NCBI RefSeq assembly: GCF_009729555.1
Contig: NZ_WODC01000006.1
Location: forward strand, 156,636 to 220,635
DNA length: 64,000 bases
Direction: 5' to 3'
Origin: Pseudodesulfovibrio alkaliphilus
GTDB lineage: Bacteria > Desulfobacterota > Desulfovibrionia > Desulfovibrionales > Desulfovibrionaceae
Positions 30,193 to 38,719 of the stretch are shown here, one piece after another; within the stretch, counting starts at the first letter, position 1; every line of letters begins with the position of its first letter. The notes below the pieces were generated by a model. The model ran no database searches. It saw nothing but the letters and a program-made list of their open reading frames with translations, and was not told where the DNA came from. A program made the translations under genes and the position numbers.

Positions 30193-31647
30193 ATGCACGA
30201 CGTTGTCCTGACCATACTCCCGTTGTTGTTCGGGTCGTTCCTTGCCATCCTTGCGGGCTGGACCCGCAGTGCGCTCGTCTACCCGCTGGGGGCGGTCGCC
30301 CTCGTCATGTCCACCTGCTTCAGCGTCAAGCTGCTCCTGGGCGTGCTGTCCACCGGCACCGCCACCTATCTGCTTGGCGGATGGTCTCCCCCCTGGGGCA
30401 TCGTCTTTGTCATCGACGCCTTCAGCGCCGGCATGCTGGTGCTCATCGCGGCATCGGCACTGTTCACCTACCTCGCCTTCCGCACCGAAATACTTGAAGG
30501 GTTCGCCGAGAAAACGGCCGCCTTCGTTTCCCTGCTGCTGCTCACCGTTGCCGGGCATATGGGCATCGTGGCCACGGGCGACCTCTTCAACCTCTATGTG
30601 CTTATCGAGGTGGCGGCCTTGAGCGGCTACGCGCTGCTCGGCTTCGGACCGGGGCGCGCCCCCCTGGCCAGCCTCAACTATCTGTGCGTCGGCTCGGTGG
30701 GCGCCTCCTTCTATCTGCTGGGCGTGGGCTATCTCTACATCCTGACCGGCACACTGAACATGGCTGATCTGGCGCAGATCATGGCCGCCGCCCCGGTAAC
30801 GGCCTCGCTGCACGGTGCCGTGGCCGTGATTCTCTTCGGCCTGTGGGTCAAGATGGCGCTGTTTCCCTTCCATGGGTGGCTGCCCGGAGCCTATGCCATG
30901 TCCGCGCCCGTGTCGGCCGCGCTGCTGGCCCCGCTGACCACCAAGGTCATGGTCTATGTGGTCATCCGTCTGCTTATCGGGGTCATCCCCGGAGCGGCCA
31001 TGCCCGAGGCCGTGCCCGATGTGGCGATGCTCCTTGGCACGGCGGCCATCTTCGCCGGATCGCTGATGGCCTTTCGCCAGAGGGATCAGAGGCGCATGCT
31101 CGCCTATATTCTTGTGGCCGAGGTGGGCTACATGATCGGCGGCATGTTCATCGGCAACCGCACGGCCATGACCGGGGCCATGCTTCACATCTTCGCCGAC
31201 GCGCTCATGACCCTGACCCTGTTCCTGGCTCTGGGCAGCATCGCCCGCCAGCGCGGCGAGATGGTGCTTGAGAACATGCGCGGTCTGTTTCGGACCATGC
31301 CCTTCACCATGTCCGCCTTTGTGCTCGGGGCCATGTCCATGATCGGGGTTCCGCCGCTGTTCGGCTTCTTCAGCAAGTGGTACCTGCTCTCCGGGGCGTT
31401 TGAATCGGGCCAGTATTTGTTCATGGTCGGCTTGCTTGTTTCGAGTCTGGTCAACGTCGTTTTGTTCTTCCGCTTCTTCGAGACGGCCTTTTTCGACGAG
31501 CCGGGCGAGTCGGTGCGCGACATCGAGCACTGGAGCCGGGTGACACCCCTGGCCGTGGCGGCCGTGCTGCTCATCGTGGCCGGGCTTTCGAGCGGTCTGA
31601 TCGTGGACCGTCTCATCGCCGGAATCATCCCCGCAAGCCTCATCTAG
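30193..31647 (+). CDS. mnhD: Antiporter-like subunit 1 (MnhD/NuoM-like)
   Basis: 484 residues and about 14 helices, a proton-translocating antiporter-like subunit. The channel motifs are kept: Glu in YVLIEVAALSGYALL (~137), the TM7 Lys-containing WVKMALFPFHGWLPGAY (~220) and TTKVMVYVVIR, with a later broken-helix region. It probably acts in Na+ or H+ transport coupled to the complex. First of three such subunits in this operon. Confidence 0.9.
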   Translation: MHDVVLTILPLLFGSFLAILAGWTRSALVYPLGAVALVMSTCFSVKLLLGVLSTGTATYLLGGWSPPWGIVFVIDAFSAGMLVLIAASALFTYLAFRTEILEGFAEKTAAFVSLLLLTVAGHMGIVATGDLFNLYVLIEVAALSGYALLGFGPGRAPLASLNYLCVGSVGASFYLLGVGYLYILTGTLNMADLAQIMAAAPVTASLHGAVAVILFGLWVKMALFPFHGWLPGAYAMSAPVSAALLAPLTTKVMVYVVIRLLIGVIPGAAMPEAVPDVAMLLGTAAIFAGSLMAFRQRDQRRMLAYILVAEVGYMIGGMFIGNRTAMTGAMLHIFADALMTLTLFLALGSIARQRGEMVLENMRGLFRTMPFTMSAFVLGAMSMIGVPPLFGFFSKWYLLSGAFESGQYLFMVGLLVSSLVNVVLFFRFFETAFFDEPGESVRDIEHWSRVTPLAVAAVLLIVAGLSSGLIVDRLIAGIIPASLI

Positions 31648-31659
31648 CCGGAGACGCTC

Positions 31660-33123
31660 ATGTACGCGATATATTCCATCCAGCCCCTTCTGGCCGTGGC
31701 TGCCCCTCTGGCGGCGGTGCCCGGCATACTCTCTTCGCGTTCGCCGAACATCCGCGAGGCGTGGTCCTTCGCGGCGGCGTTGCTGCTGCTCGGTCTCGTG
31801 GCCTGCATGGTCCCGGCCGTGGTGGCGGGCCACACCTATACCTGGGTGGTGGCCAACGTGCTGCCCGGAGCCCCCATCGCCTTCCGTGTGGATGCCTTCG
31901 GTATGCTCTTCGCTCTGGTGGCGTCGAGCCTTTGGGTGGTGACCACCCTCTATTCCATCGGGTACATGCGATCCAAGAACGAGCATGCCCAGACGCGGTT
32001 CTTCGGCTACTTCGCGGTGTCCATCTTCTGCGCGGTGGGTGTGGCCTTTTCGGCCAACCTGCTGACCATGTACCTGTTCTACGAGCTGCTTTCCTTCTCC
32101 ACCTATCCGCTGGTGGCCCATCACCAGAACGAGGAGAGCCGCAAGGCCGGGCGCAAGTACTTGGGCTTCATCGTGGGTACCTCCATCGGGTTGGTGCTTC
32201 CGGCCATGATCGCCGTGCACCACTTCATGGGCACTCTTGATTTCGCCGCTGGCGGCATAGCGCTTGGGGCCATCGACTCCACCACCATGACGATCCTCCT
32301 CTGCCTTCTGCTCTTCGGCTTTGCCAAGGCCGCGCTCATGCCGGTCCACGCATGGCTCCCTGCGGCCATGGTCGCGCCCACGCCGGTCAGCTCGCTGCTC
32401 CATGCCGTGGCCGTGGTCAAGGTCGGCGCTTTCTGCATCATGCGCGTTGTCACCGACGTGTTCGGGGTGGAGACCCTTTCGGCCCTGCATCTGACCGATG
32501 TGGTCACAGGTGCGGCTGCCGTGACCATGCTGGCGGCATCGCTCATCGCCCTGTCCCAGGACGGGCTGAAGCGGCGGCTTGCCTTCTCGACCATCGGCCA
32601 GCTCTCGTACATCGTGCTGGGGGCCGGGCTGGTCACCGCGGCAGGGCTGACTGGGGGAATGCTGCATATCGCCATGCACGCCTTTGGCAAGATCACGCTC
32701 TTCTTCTGCGCCGGAGCCATCTATGTGGCCACCGGAGAGAAATACATCAGCCGTCTCAACGGGATAGGCTACCGCATGCCCTGGACGATGACCGCGTTCC
32801 TTATCGGCTCGCTGTCCATCATCGGCATTCCGCCCACGGGCGGGTTCCTGAGCAAGTGGTATCTTCTCAACGGCTCCATCGACTCGGGCCAGTGGCTGCT
32901 TGCCCTGACGCTGCTTGCCAGCTCGCTGCTCAACGCGGCCTATTTCCTGCCCATTGTCTACCGGGCCTGGTTCTGCACCCCTGATCAGGCGCAGCATGCC
33001 GGCCCGGTGCGCGAGGCTCCGCTGGCCTGCGTCGTGCCGCCGCTGATTACGGCGACCATCACCGTGGTCCTGTTCTTCTATCCCTACCCGTTCCTGAATC
33101 TGGCCCGACTGGCCGCCAACTAG
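31660..33123 (+). CDS. Antiporter-like subunit 2 (MnhD/MbhH-like)
   Basis: 487 residues, about 14 helices. Conserved elements include LFYELLSFSTYPLVAH (~145), the lysine-bearing FGFAKAALMPVHAWLPAAM (~222) and TPVSSLLHAVAVVKVGAF. It retains the residues expected of a working proton channel. It is 12 bp after subunit 1 and 8 bp before a small membrane gene. Confidence 0.9.
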   Translation: MYAIYSIQPLLAVAAPLAAVPGILSSRSPNIREAWSFAAALLLLGLVACMVPAVVAGHTYTWVVANVLPGAPIAFRVDAFGMLFALVASSLWVVTTLYSIGYMRSKNEHAQTRFFGYFAVSIFCAVGVAFSANLLTMYLFYELLSFSTYPLVAHHQNEESRKAGRKYLGFIVGTSIGLVLPAMIAVHHFMGTLDFAAGGIALGAIDSTTMTILLCLLLFGFAKAALMPVHAWLPAAMVAPTPVSSLLHAVAVVKVGAFCIMRVVTDVFGVETLSALHLTDVVTGAAAVTMLAASLIALSQDGLKRRLAFSTIGQLSYIVLGAGLVTAAGLTGGMLHIAMHAFGKITLFFCAGAIYVATGEKYISRLNGIGYRMPWTMTAFLIGSLSIIGIPPTGGFLSKWYLLNGSIDSGQWLLALTLLASSLLNAAYFLPIVYRAWFCTPDQAQHAGPVREAPLACVVPPLITATITVVLFFYPYPFLNLARLAAN

Positions 33124-33131
33124 GAGACGCC

Positions 33132-33383
33132 ATGAGCAAGAACAACAAACCCGACTTCTTCGACAAGCCGAAAACCCGGCGTATGCTCTGGGCGCTGCTG
33201 TGGGCCGCCTGCGGGCTGAGCCTCGTGGCGCAGTTCTTCGCCTCGCCCGAGCCGCATTTCGGCTTTGACGGTTTTCTGGGCTTCAACGCCTTGTTCGGTT
33301 TCGCCTGCGTCGTGGCGCTGGTCCTGGCGGGCCGGGGACTCGGCTTCATCCTGAAGAGGGATACGAACTACTATGATGACTAA
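33132..33383 (+). CDS. Small two-helix membrane protein of the Mrp operon
   Basis: 83 residues with two predicted helices (~18-37, ~50-75) and charged ends. No named family recognised. Its place between two antiporter-like subunits, overlapping the next by 11 bp, suggests an accessory or assembly subunit of this complex. Confidence 0.75.
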   Translation: MSKNNKPDFFDKPKTRRMLWALLWAACGLSLVAQFFASPEPHFGFDGFLGFNALFGFACVVALVLAGRGLGFILKRDTNYYDD

Positions 33384-35136
33384 CATGCACCCGTTATTCG
33401 CTTATCTGGGAGCGGTCGCCCTGATCCCGATCTTCACCGGGGTCTGGCGCAACAGAATGGTGCTGGCCGCTGCGCTCTTCGGTCTTTTCGTCGTCCACAG
33501 TCTCCCGGAAGGACTGACGGCTACGGCCAGCTTTCTGGGCCACGAGCTGACGCTCTTTCGTGTGGACGCCCTCAGCAGGATGTTTGGCTACATTTTCTGC
33601 CTGAACTCGGTCTTCGCCTTTCTCTTCGCCTACAAGCTGGTGGATGTGCGTCAGCAACTGGCGGCCCTGTGCTACATCGGCTCGGCCGTGGGGGCTGTCT
33701 TCGCGGGCGACCTGATCACCCTGTATGTATTCTGGGAGGTCATGGCTGTGGCTTCGACCTTCCTCATCCTTGCGCGTAAGACCACGCTTTCGTCCGGGGC
33801 GGGTTTCCGCTATGTGCTCGTCCATCTGTTCGGCGGGCTGTGCATGCTGGCGGGCATCATCGTCCATGTCCAGGCCACAGGCTCCATTGCCCTGACTTCT
33901 CTGGCCCCGAACCTTGGCGGCTGGCTCATCCTGGCGGGCGTACTCATCAACGTCTCTGCCTTTCCCTTTGCCCGCTGGCTCTCGGAGTCCTACCCCGAAG
34001 CCACGGTCACAGGCGGCGTGATCCTCTCGGCTTATACCACCAAGACCGCGGTGTACGTCCTGCTTCGCTCCTTTCCCGGTTGGGAGGTTCTCATCGTGGT
34101 TGGCTGCGTCATGGCCGTCTACGGTATCATCTATGCGATACTCGAAAACGACATGCGCCGCATTCTGGCCTTCTCCATAACGAACCAGGCCGGATTCATG
34201 GTTGTGGGCGCGGGCATCGGCACGGCCCTGTCCATCAACGGCGCGGCGGCCCACGCCTTTTGCAGCATCCTCTACACCTCGCTTTTGTGGATGTCCGCGG
34301 GGGCTGTGCTGGCGGCTACGGGCAAGAGCAAGTGCACCGAGCTTGGCGGTCTGCACAAGGCCATGCCGCTGACGTTGCTTTTGGGCTTCATCGGAGCCCT
34401 GACCATCTCGTCGTTCCCCGGTACTGCGGGGTTCACCAGCAAGACCATGATTCTCCAGGCCGCGGCAAACGAGCATTTGCTCTGGGTGCTGCTGGTCCTT
34501 GAGGTGGCCTCGGCGGGCGTGTTCCTCCACGCGGGCCTCAAGTATCCGTTCTTTGTCTTTTTCAGCAAAGACAGCGGACTGCGGCCGCCCGAGGCGCCCA
34601 GGCACATGCTGTTGTCCATGGGCGGGCTCGCCTTCCTGTGCCTTTTGATCGGCGTGTATCCGCAACCGCTGTACGCTATGCTGCCCTTTGATCCGGCCGG
34701 GTTCGACGCCTACAAGGCGGGCAAGCTGGTAGGGCATATGCAGTTGCTCCTGTTCTCGGCGGCGGCTTTCTTCGTCATGCTGCCGCTGCTTAGGAACACC
34801 GACACCGTCACCCTTGACGCCGACTGGTTTTACCGGCGCGGGGGAAGCCTGTTTTACCGGGCCGTGTCTGCCGTCTTCAACGGTCTCAACGAAGTGTCGG
34901 CCAAGGCGGCCGGAGGTTTTGTCCACGGTTTTGCCGAGTTCTGCCGTAAGATTCCAGAGAGGGTGCTGCTGGTCGTCACCAGTCTCAATCCGGATTCCTT
35001 CGGCTCCGGCAGGGCCAACTCCGCCTTGCGTTTGAAGCAGATCAGGGAATCCCTCGACGCCGCGGCCCTGCCCGTTGGCGGCTCCCTTGTCGCCGTTACC
35101 CTCGGACTGGCTGTTCTCCTGGCTCTGGTCCTGTAA
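33373..35136 (+). CDS. mnhA: Antiporter-like subunit 3 (MnhA/NuoL-type), divergent
   Basis: 587 residues with an N-terminal antiporter-like domain and a C-terminal extension ending in a helix. It keeps the Glu helix (TLYVFWEVMAVAST) and a later lysine (TTKTAVYVLLR), but the TM7 region reads INVSAFPFARWL where working MrpA subunits have a lysine followed by a histidine. It is the large NuoL/MrpA-type subunit, but its proton channel may be altered. It overlaps the small membrane gene by 11 bp and ends the operon core. Confidence 0.85.
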   Translation: MMTNMHPLFAYLGAVALIPIFTGVWRNRMVLAAALFGLFVVHSLPEGLTATASFLGHELTLFRVDALSRMFGYIFCLNSVFAFLFAYKLVDVRQQLAALCYIGSAVGAVFAGDLITLYVFWEVMAVASTFLILARKTTLSSGAGFRYVLVHLFGGLCMLAGIIVHVQATGSIALTSLAPNLGGWLILAGVLINVSAFPFARWLSESYPEATVTGGVILSAYTTKTAVYVLLRSFPGWEVLIVVGCVMAVYGIIYAILENDMRRILAFSITNQAGFMVVGAGIGTALSINGAAAHAFCSILYTSLLWMSAGAVLAATGKSKCTELGGLHKAMPLTLLLGFIGALTISSFPGTAGFTSKTMILQAAANEHLLWVLLVLEVASAGVFLHAGLKYPFFVFFSKDSGLRPPEAPRHMLLSMGGLAFLCLLIGVYPQPLYAMLPFDPAGFDAYKAGKLVGHMQLLLFSAAAFFVMLPLLRNTDTVTLDADWFYRRGGSLFYRAVSAVFNGLNEVSAKAAGGFVHGFAEFCRKIPERVLLVVTSLNPDSFGSGRANSALRLKQIRESLDAAALPVGGSLVAVTLGLAVLLALVL

Positions 35137-35155
35137 TCACTCTGGAGGTTCAATC

Positions 35156-35632
35156 ATGAAAGCGCTCAATAGCAGCCAGTTCCATATTCTTGAAAACGTG
35201 GCCGACGAGGTGGTCGAGCGCCTGCGGCGGGAGGTGCAGCCCAGGGATCTCGCCAAGGGGGAGGTGGTCTACCAGAAGGGGGACCCCTCGGATGATTTCT
35301 ATTTCCTGGTGAGTGGCAAGGCGCAGCTTCAGGTGGAGAACGAGGAGGGCGTGACCGTGATTCTCGGCATCCTCAAGGTGGGGTATTGCTTCGGCATAAC
35401 AGCTCTTTTTCCGAATACGCCGCGTCAGCACACCGTGGTTTGCGACGGGCCGTGCCGCGTGGCCGTCATCCCTGGACACGATCTGCGGGCCATCATGGAG
35501 ACCGAGGGCGGGATCGGCCTGCCGCTGCTGTGGAACCTTTTCAAGTTGATCAAGGACAGGCTCGACCTGCGCACCGATCAGCTGGTGCGCGTACTCTCCA
35601 CGCACCCGGACCTGAGCAAGGTCCGCGTATAA
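35156..35632 (+). CDS. Cyclic nucleotide-binding (CRP-like sensor) domain protein
   Basis: 158 residues formed by a single cNMP-binding beta-barrel: GEVVYQKGDPSDDFYFLVSGKAQL (~35-58), then the phosphate-binding cassette region GYCFGITALFPNTPRQHTVVC (~77-97). There is no helix-turn-helix, so it is not itself a transcription factor; it may bind a nucleotide and contact another protein. It is 19 bp after the Mrp operon and 44 bp before a response regulator gene. Confidence 0.83.
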   Translation: MKALNSSQFHILENVADEVVERLRREVQPRDLAKGEVVYQKGDPSDDFYFLVSGKAQLQVENEEGVTVILGILKVGYCFGITALFPNTPRQHTVVCDGPCRVAVIPGHDLRAIMETEGGIGLPLLWNLFKLIKDRLDLRTDQLVRVLSTHPDLSKVRV

Positions 35633-35676
35633 GCCGCGGTCACGGACCGGGCGGGTGCATCCTCCGGTGAGACCTC

Positions 35677-36354
35677 ATGAACGCGCTGATCATCGAGAAC
35701 GAGCAAAGCCTGACCCGCACCCTGGGGCGTCTGCTTGAAAGCGAGGGCTACGAGGTCGTCATCGCCCATTCCGGGGAGGAGGGGTTCTTTCTCGCCAACG
35801 AGGCGGTCTTTGACGTGGTCCTGCTGGATGTCTCGCTGCCGGGACGCGGCGGGCTGGCGGTGCTGCGGATGCTGCGGCGGCGGGGCATCGGCTCGCCGGT
35901 CATCCTCATGTCCGACAGCAACGCGGTGGAGGACACCGTGGCCGGGCTCGACACCGGGGCCGACGACTATCTGGTTAAGCCCTTTGCCCCGGCCGAACTG
36001 CTTGCCCGCATACGGGCGGTAACGCGGCGCGGCTGGGCCGAACAGGCGCTGCTGCTGACCTGCGGCGACCTAACCATGGATGTGATCACCCGCATCGTGA
36101 CCCGGGGCGGCCGGACCATCAGCCTCACCGCCCGCGAGTTCGATCTGCTCGAATACCTCATGCGCCACAAGGGGCGCGCCGTGTCTCGCGACATGCTCGT
36201 GCGCGACATTTGGCAGGAGGACTCCCGGGCGAATAATCTGGACAACGTCATCGACGTGCATGTGGCCCGCATCAGGAAGAAAATCGACCACGGGCATAGC
36301 GTCAAGCTGCTCCACACCCTGCGCGGGGTGGGCTTTCAGCTCAAGAATCCCTGA
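35677..36354 (+). CDS. OmpR/PhoB-type response regulator
   Basis: 225 residues: receiver domain with acceptor Asp51 (LLDVSLPGRGG) and a winged-helix DNA-binding domain (~130-225) ending with HTLRGVGFQLKNP. No partner kinase is adjacent, so it is an orphan or uses a distant kinase. Position downstream of the Mrp operon suggests ion or pH control but this is not shown by sequence. It converges with the hexapeptide-repeat gene, 6 bp apart. Confidence 0.88.
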   Translation: MNALIIENEQSLTRTLGRLLESEGYEVVIAHSGEEGFFLANEAVFDVVLLDVSLPGRGGLAVLRMLRRRGIGSPVILMSDSNAVEDTVAGLDTGADDYLVKPFAPAELLARIRAVTRRGWAEQALLLTCGDLTMDVITRIVTRGGRTISLTAREFDLLEYLMRHKGRAVSRDMLVRDIWQEDSRANNLDNVIDVHVARIRKKIDHGHSVKLLHTLRGVGFQLKNP

Positions 36355-36360
36355 TCCCCT

Positions 36361-37782
36361 TTATTCTCCTATTGTCATGCGGGGATACATCCCCCGCTCA
36401 GGCCCGGACTGGAAGGGCTGGAGAATGTTGTAGCAGGCATCCTGAATCTGCTGGGCGTGGCCGCGTGTACCCTTTGTGCCGTCGTAGTAGGCTCCGTTGG
36501 CTTCGAGGATGTGCTCGATGCGTACCTTGAAGGCATCCACGAACGCCTTGCCGTTGCCCGTGAAGGTCATGCTGCCCAAGGCCAGATGGTCTGCCCTTGC
36601 CATGTCGTCGAGGTCCAGACACTGCGTTGAGAGGTCCGTCTGCCGGGTGATCAGGCCCCATACCAGCGAGTTGTCCGGGATGGCAATGGGTTCATCGGAG
36701 TCGATGATGGTGTGGGGCATGACGATGGAGTTGCGGCCCACGGTGATGTGCTCGGGCTTTCTGCCGTTGAGGAAGGCGTTGAAGCCCACAAAGACATTCT
36801 TTGCGAGGTGGGTGTTGATCACCTTGGCTCCGTGGGCGGTGATGTCGAATCCGTCATAGATCGAGTTTGAGATGTGGCAGTTCTCCTGGGCGTTGGAGCC
36901 TTTGCCCATGACAGAGTTTTCGATGTGGACGCGCTGGGCCACCAGGGCGTTGTCGCCGATGACGCAATCTCCCTTGAGCACGGAGTATGGGCTGACGTAG
37001 GAATCGCGCCCCTTGCCCTCGAAGGGTTCGGGCCATACGGCGGAATAGAGGGGCACGAAGTCCTGCTCCCGCCTTGAGGTATGCTCGAAGAATTCACCCG
37101 AGAGAGTGCCGTTTTCGTCCATGGAGACATATTTGCGCAGCACGTCGCGGGGAAAGAGGTAGTTGAACTCGAAAACTCCCTTGTGGCGGACCCAGACGCG
37201 GCCCGGTTCGATGACCTGCCGCGAGACGCCGTCGGCCTGGACATAGGCGAATTCGCCCACCACGCAGTTGTGGATGTAGGCGAAGTCAACGGTGGCGAAG
37301 GGGCCGAGAAACACGCTCTCCGTGGTGGTGCCGTGGATATTGGAGTAGTGCATGGCCACGGTGTTGAGAATTTTAAAAATCTCTGGAATTTCAGGATTCT
37401 TGGAGTGGTTGTGGACCAGGGTTTTGACCAGGTAGCTGTTGAGGATACGGATGACCTCGTCGTTGAAGAGCCGGGTCTTGATGCCGCCAAACTCCACCAC
37501 ATCTCCTTTGCGCTTGAGTTCGTCGCCGCGGATGTCGCTCTTGTAGAGCACCGAGTTTTCCACCAGGGTCCGGCCCAGGAAATAGGTGCCGCCGAGGCTG
37601 GAATTGATGAAGCGGAAGCTTACGGGGTGGTCGTTGGTCAGGGCGTAGAAGGCGTAGAAGAGCAGGTGCCTTTCCCTTGGGATGGCGTTTTTCAGGATGG
37701 GCACCACATTGATGCCCATGTGTCCGAGGTTGACGTTGACCCTCGCGGCGATGTGTTCAAGCAACTCTTCGAGTCTTTCCAT
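36361..37782 (-). CDS. Large left-handed beta-helix (hexapeptide repeat) protein
   Basis: 473 residues with hexapeptide-type turns over a long central region (~230-390), e.g. GDCVIGDNALVAQRVHIENSVM and HITVGRNSIVMPHTIID. Such folds are mostly acyltransferases or nucleotidyl-transferase-linked acetyltransferases; here there is no nucleotidyltransferase domain, and the N-terminal ~220 residues are unlike known partners. Function is therefore unassigned, possibly sugar or glucan modification. ATG 37782 is preceded by a spaced AGGA on the minus strand. It stands alone between the regulator and PsiE-like genes. Confidence 0.7.
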   Translation of the reverse strand: MERLEELLEHIAARVNVNLGHMGINVVPILKNAIPRERHLLFYAFYALTNDHPVSFRFINSSLGGTYFLGRTLVENSVLYKSDIRGDELKRKGDVVEFGGIKTRLFNDEVIRILNSYLVKTLVHNHSKNPEIPEIFKILNTVAMHYSNIHGTTTESVFLGPFATVDFAYIHNCVVGEFAYVQADGVSRQVIEPGRVWVRHKGVFEFNYLFPRDVLRKYVSMDENGTLSGEFFEHTSRREQDFVPLYSAVWPEPFEGKGRDSYVSPYSVLKGDCVIGDNALVAQRVHIENSVMGKGSNAQENCHISNSIYDGFDITAHGAKVINTHLAKNVFVGFNAFLNGRKPEHITVGRNSIVMPHTIIDSDEPIAIPDNSLVWGLITRQTDLSTQCLDLDDMARADHLALGSMTFTGNGKAFVDAFKVRIEHILEANGAYYDGTKGTRGHAQQIQDACYNILQPFQSGPERGMYPRMTIGE

Positions 37783-37973
37783 CTGATGCGGTCCTCATTT
37801 TTTTGATTGGTGGCGGGGTGGGGCAGGCGGATACGTCGGGGCGGATCAACGCGTCATGCGTCGGCGTACGACGGGCTTCGCCAGCCTACCCTTTGCGGTA
37901 GGGAATACTATACCCTCTCTCAGAGGTCGAGATTATTCGGCGGCGCGGACCCGCCGGGGGGACGGCCGGTCCA
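37783..37973. other. Short gap upstream of hexapeptide-repeat gene
   Basis: 191 bp. A 6-bp hairpin (CCTACC...GGTAGG near 37885-37902) and a CCTCT...AGAGG dyad are present. No recognisable promoter motif. Confidence 0.4.
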
Positions 37974-38468
37974 TCATATGTCTTCGCAGTTTTTTTCGCC
38001 CTTGGGCAGGCTGGCCATGCGCGCCTCGTGAATGCCCACGAGCCAGTAGCTGGCGCCTAAGGCGAGGATGACCGCTCCCAGGGCGTAGACCTCGGCGTGT
38101 CCGTAGACGCTGAAGTCGAGGACGATGACCTTTCGCGCCGCTGCCATGAGGGCCGTGGAGATGACCAGCTTGAGATGGATCATCTTGTATTCGAGATAAA
38201 TGACGATGTTGGCGAATATTTCGATGGCGATGAGCACCGCCATGAAGGCCCCGAAGGTCGCCAGAATGTCGTTGATGTTGAGCAGGAACATCGGCGGCGA
38301 CATCAGCCGCTGATAGAGCACCCAGATCACGTCAAGAATGCCCCAGAAGATAACCAGGGTCATGAGAACCGCCAACATCCTGACCGACAGACGGATGAGC
38401 TTCCACAATCGGTTGACCATGGGATCATTGAGGGAGTCCTTGCATTGTTTGCTGTCGAAGAAGAACAT
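37974..38468 (-). CDS. PsiE-like (phosphate-starvation-inducible) membrane protein
   Basis: 164 residues with four predicted helices (~30-55, ~68-90, ~98-116, ~125-146). The pattern of Ile-rich helices with a central KMIHLKLVISTALMAAARKVIVLD resembles the PsiE family, whose function is unknown. ATG 38468 has a weak ribosome-binding site (GGTGAT) on the minus strand. It is divergent from the P-type ATPase gene, with a 251-bp gap between. Confidence 0.7.
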   Translation of the reverse strand: MFFFDSKQCKDSLNDPMVNRLWKLIRLSVRMLAVLMTLVIFWGILDVIWVLYQRLMSPPMFLLNINDILATFGAFMAVLIAIEIFANIVIYLEYKMIHLKLVISTALMAAARKVIVLDFSVYGHAEVYALGAVILALGASYWLVGIHEARMASLPKGEKNCEDI

Positions 38469-38637
38469 GAATCACCTGCCTTGGTGTCGCTGCTTCATGG
38501 TTGGCGGCTGGGGGGTATCATTGTCACGCTTACAGGTCGCCGGGGCTTTGTCAACATCGGTCTCAGGAGAGGTCCCGGTTCTTTTCCGCTTGATCGGGGC
38601 ATTTTGAGCCGTCATGCGTTCGTCATGGGTTTGTTGC

Positions 38638-38665
38638 TTGACGGGACCGGGGGGATCGGTACACT
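38638..38665 (+). promoter_or_regulatory. Sigma70-type promoter of the P-type ATPase gene
   Basis: TTGACG (38638-38643), 16-bp spacer, TACACT (38660-38665). The predicted start near 38672 leaves a 48-nt leader before ATG 38720, which argues against the more upstream ATG at 38669. Confidence 0.55.
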
Positions 38666-38719
38666 ACAATGGTCCGAGCCCTGTGCATGGTGACGGGGCG
38701 TCACAGCCACGGAGGACCC

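Noticed and set aside
30142..32997. 951-residue minus-strand open frame opposite the Mrp genes
   Set aside because: Same GC-shadow effect; composition is His/Gly/Glu-rich and the plus strand encodes clear membrane subunits.
38669..38719. P-type ATPase starting at ATG 38669
   Set aside because: It lies near the predicted transcription start and lacks a Shine-Dalgarno; ATG 38720 has GGAGG.
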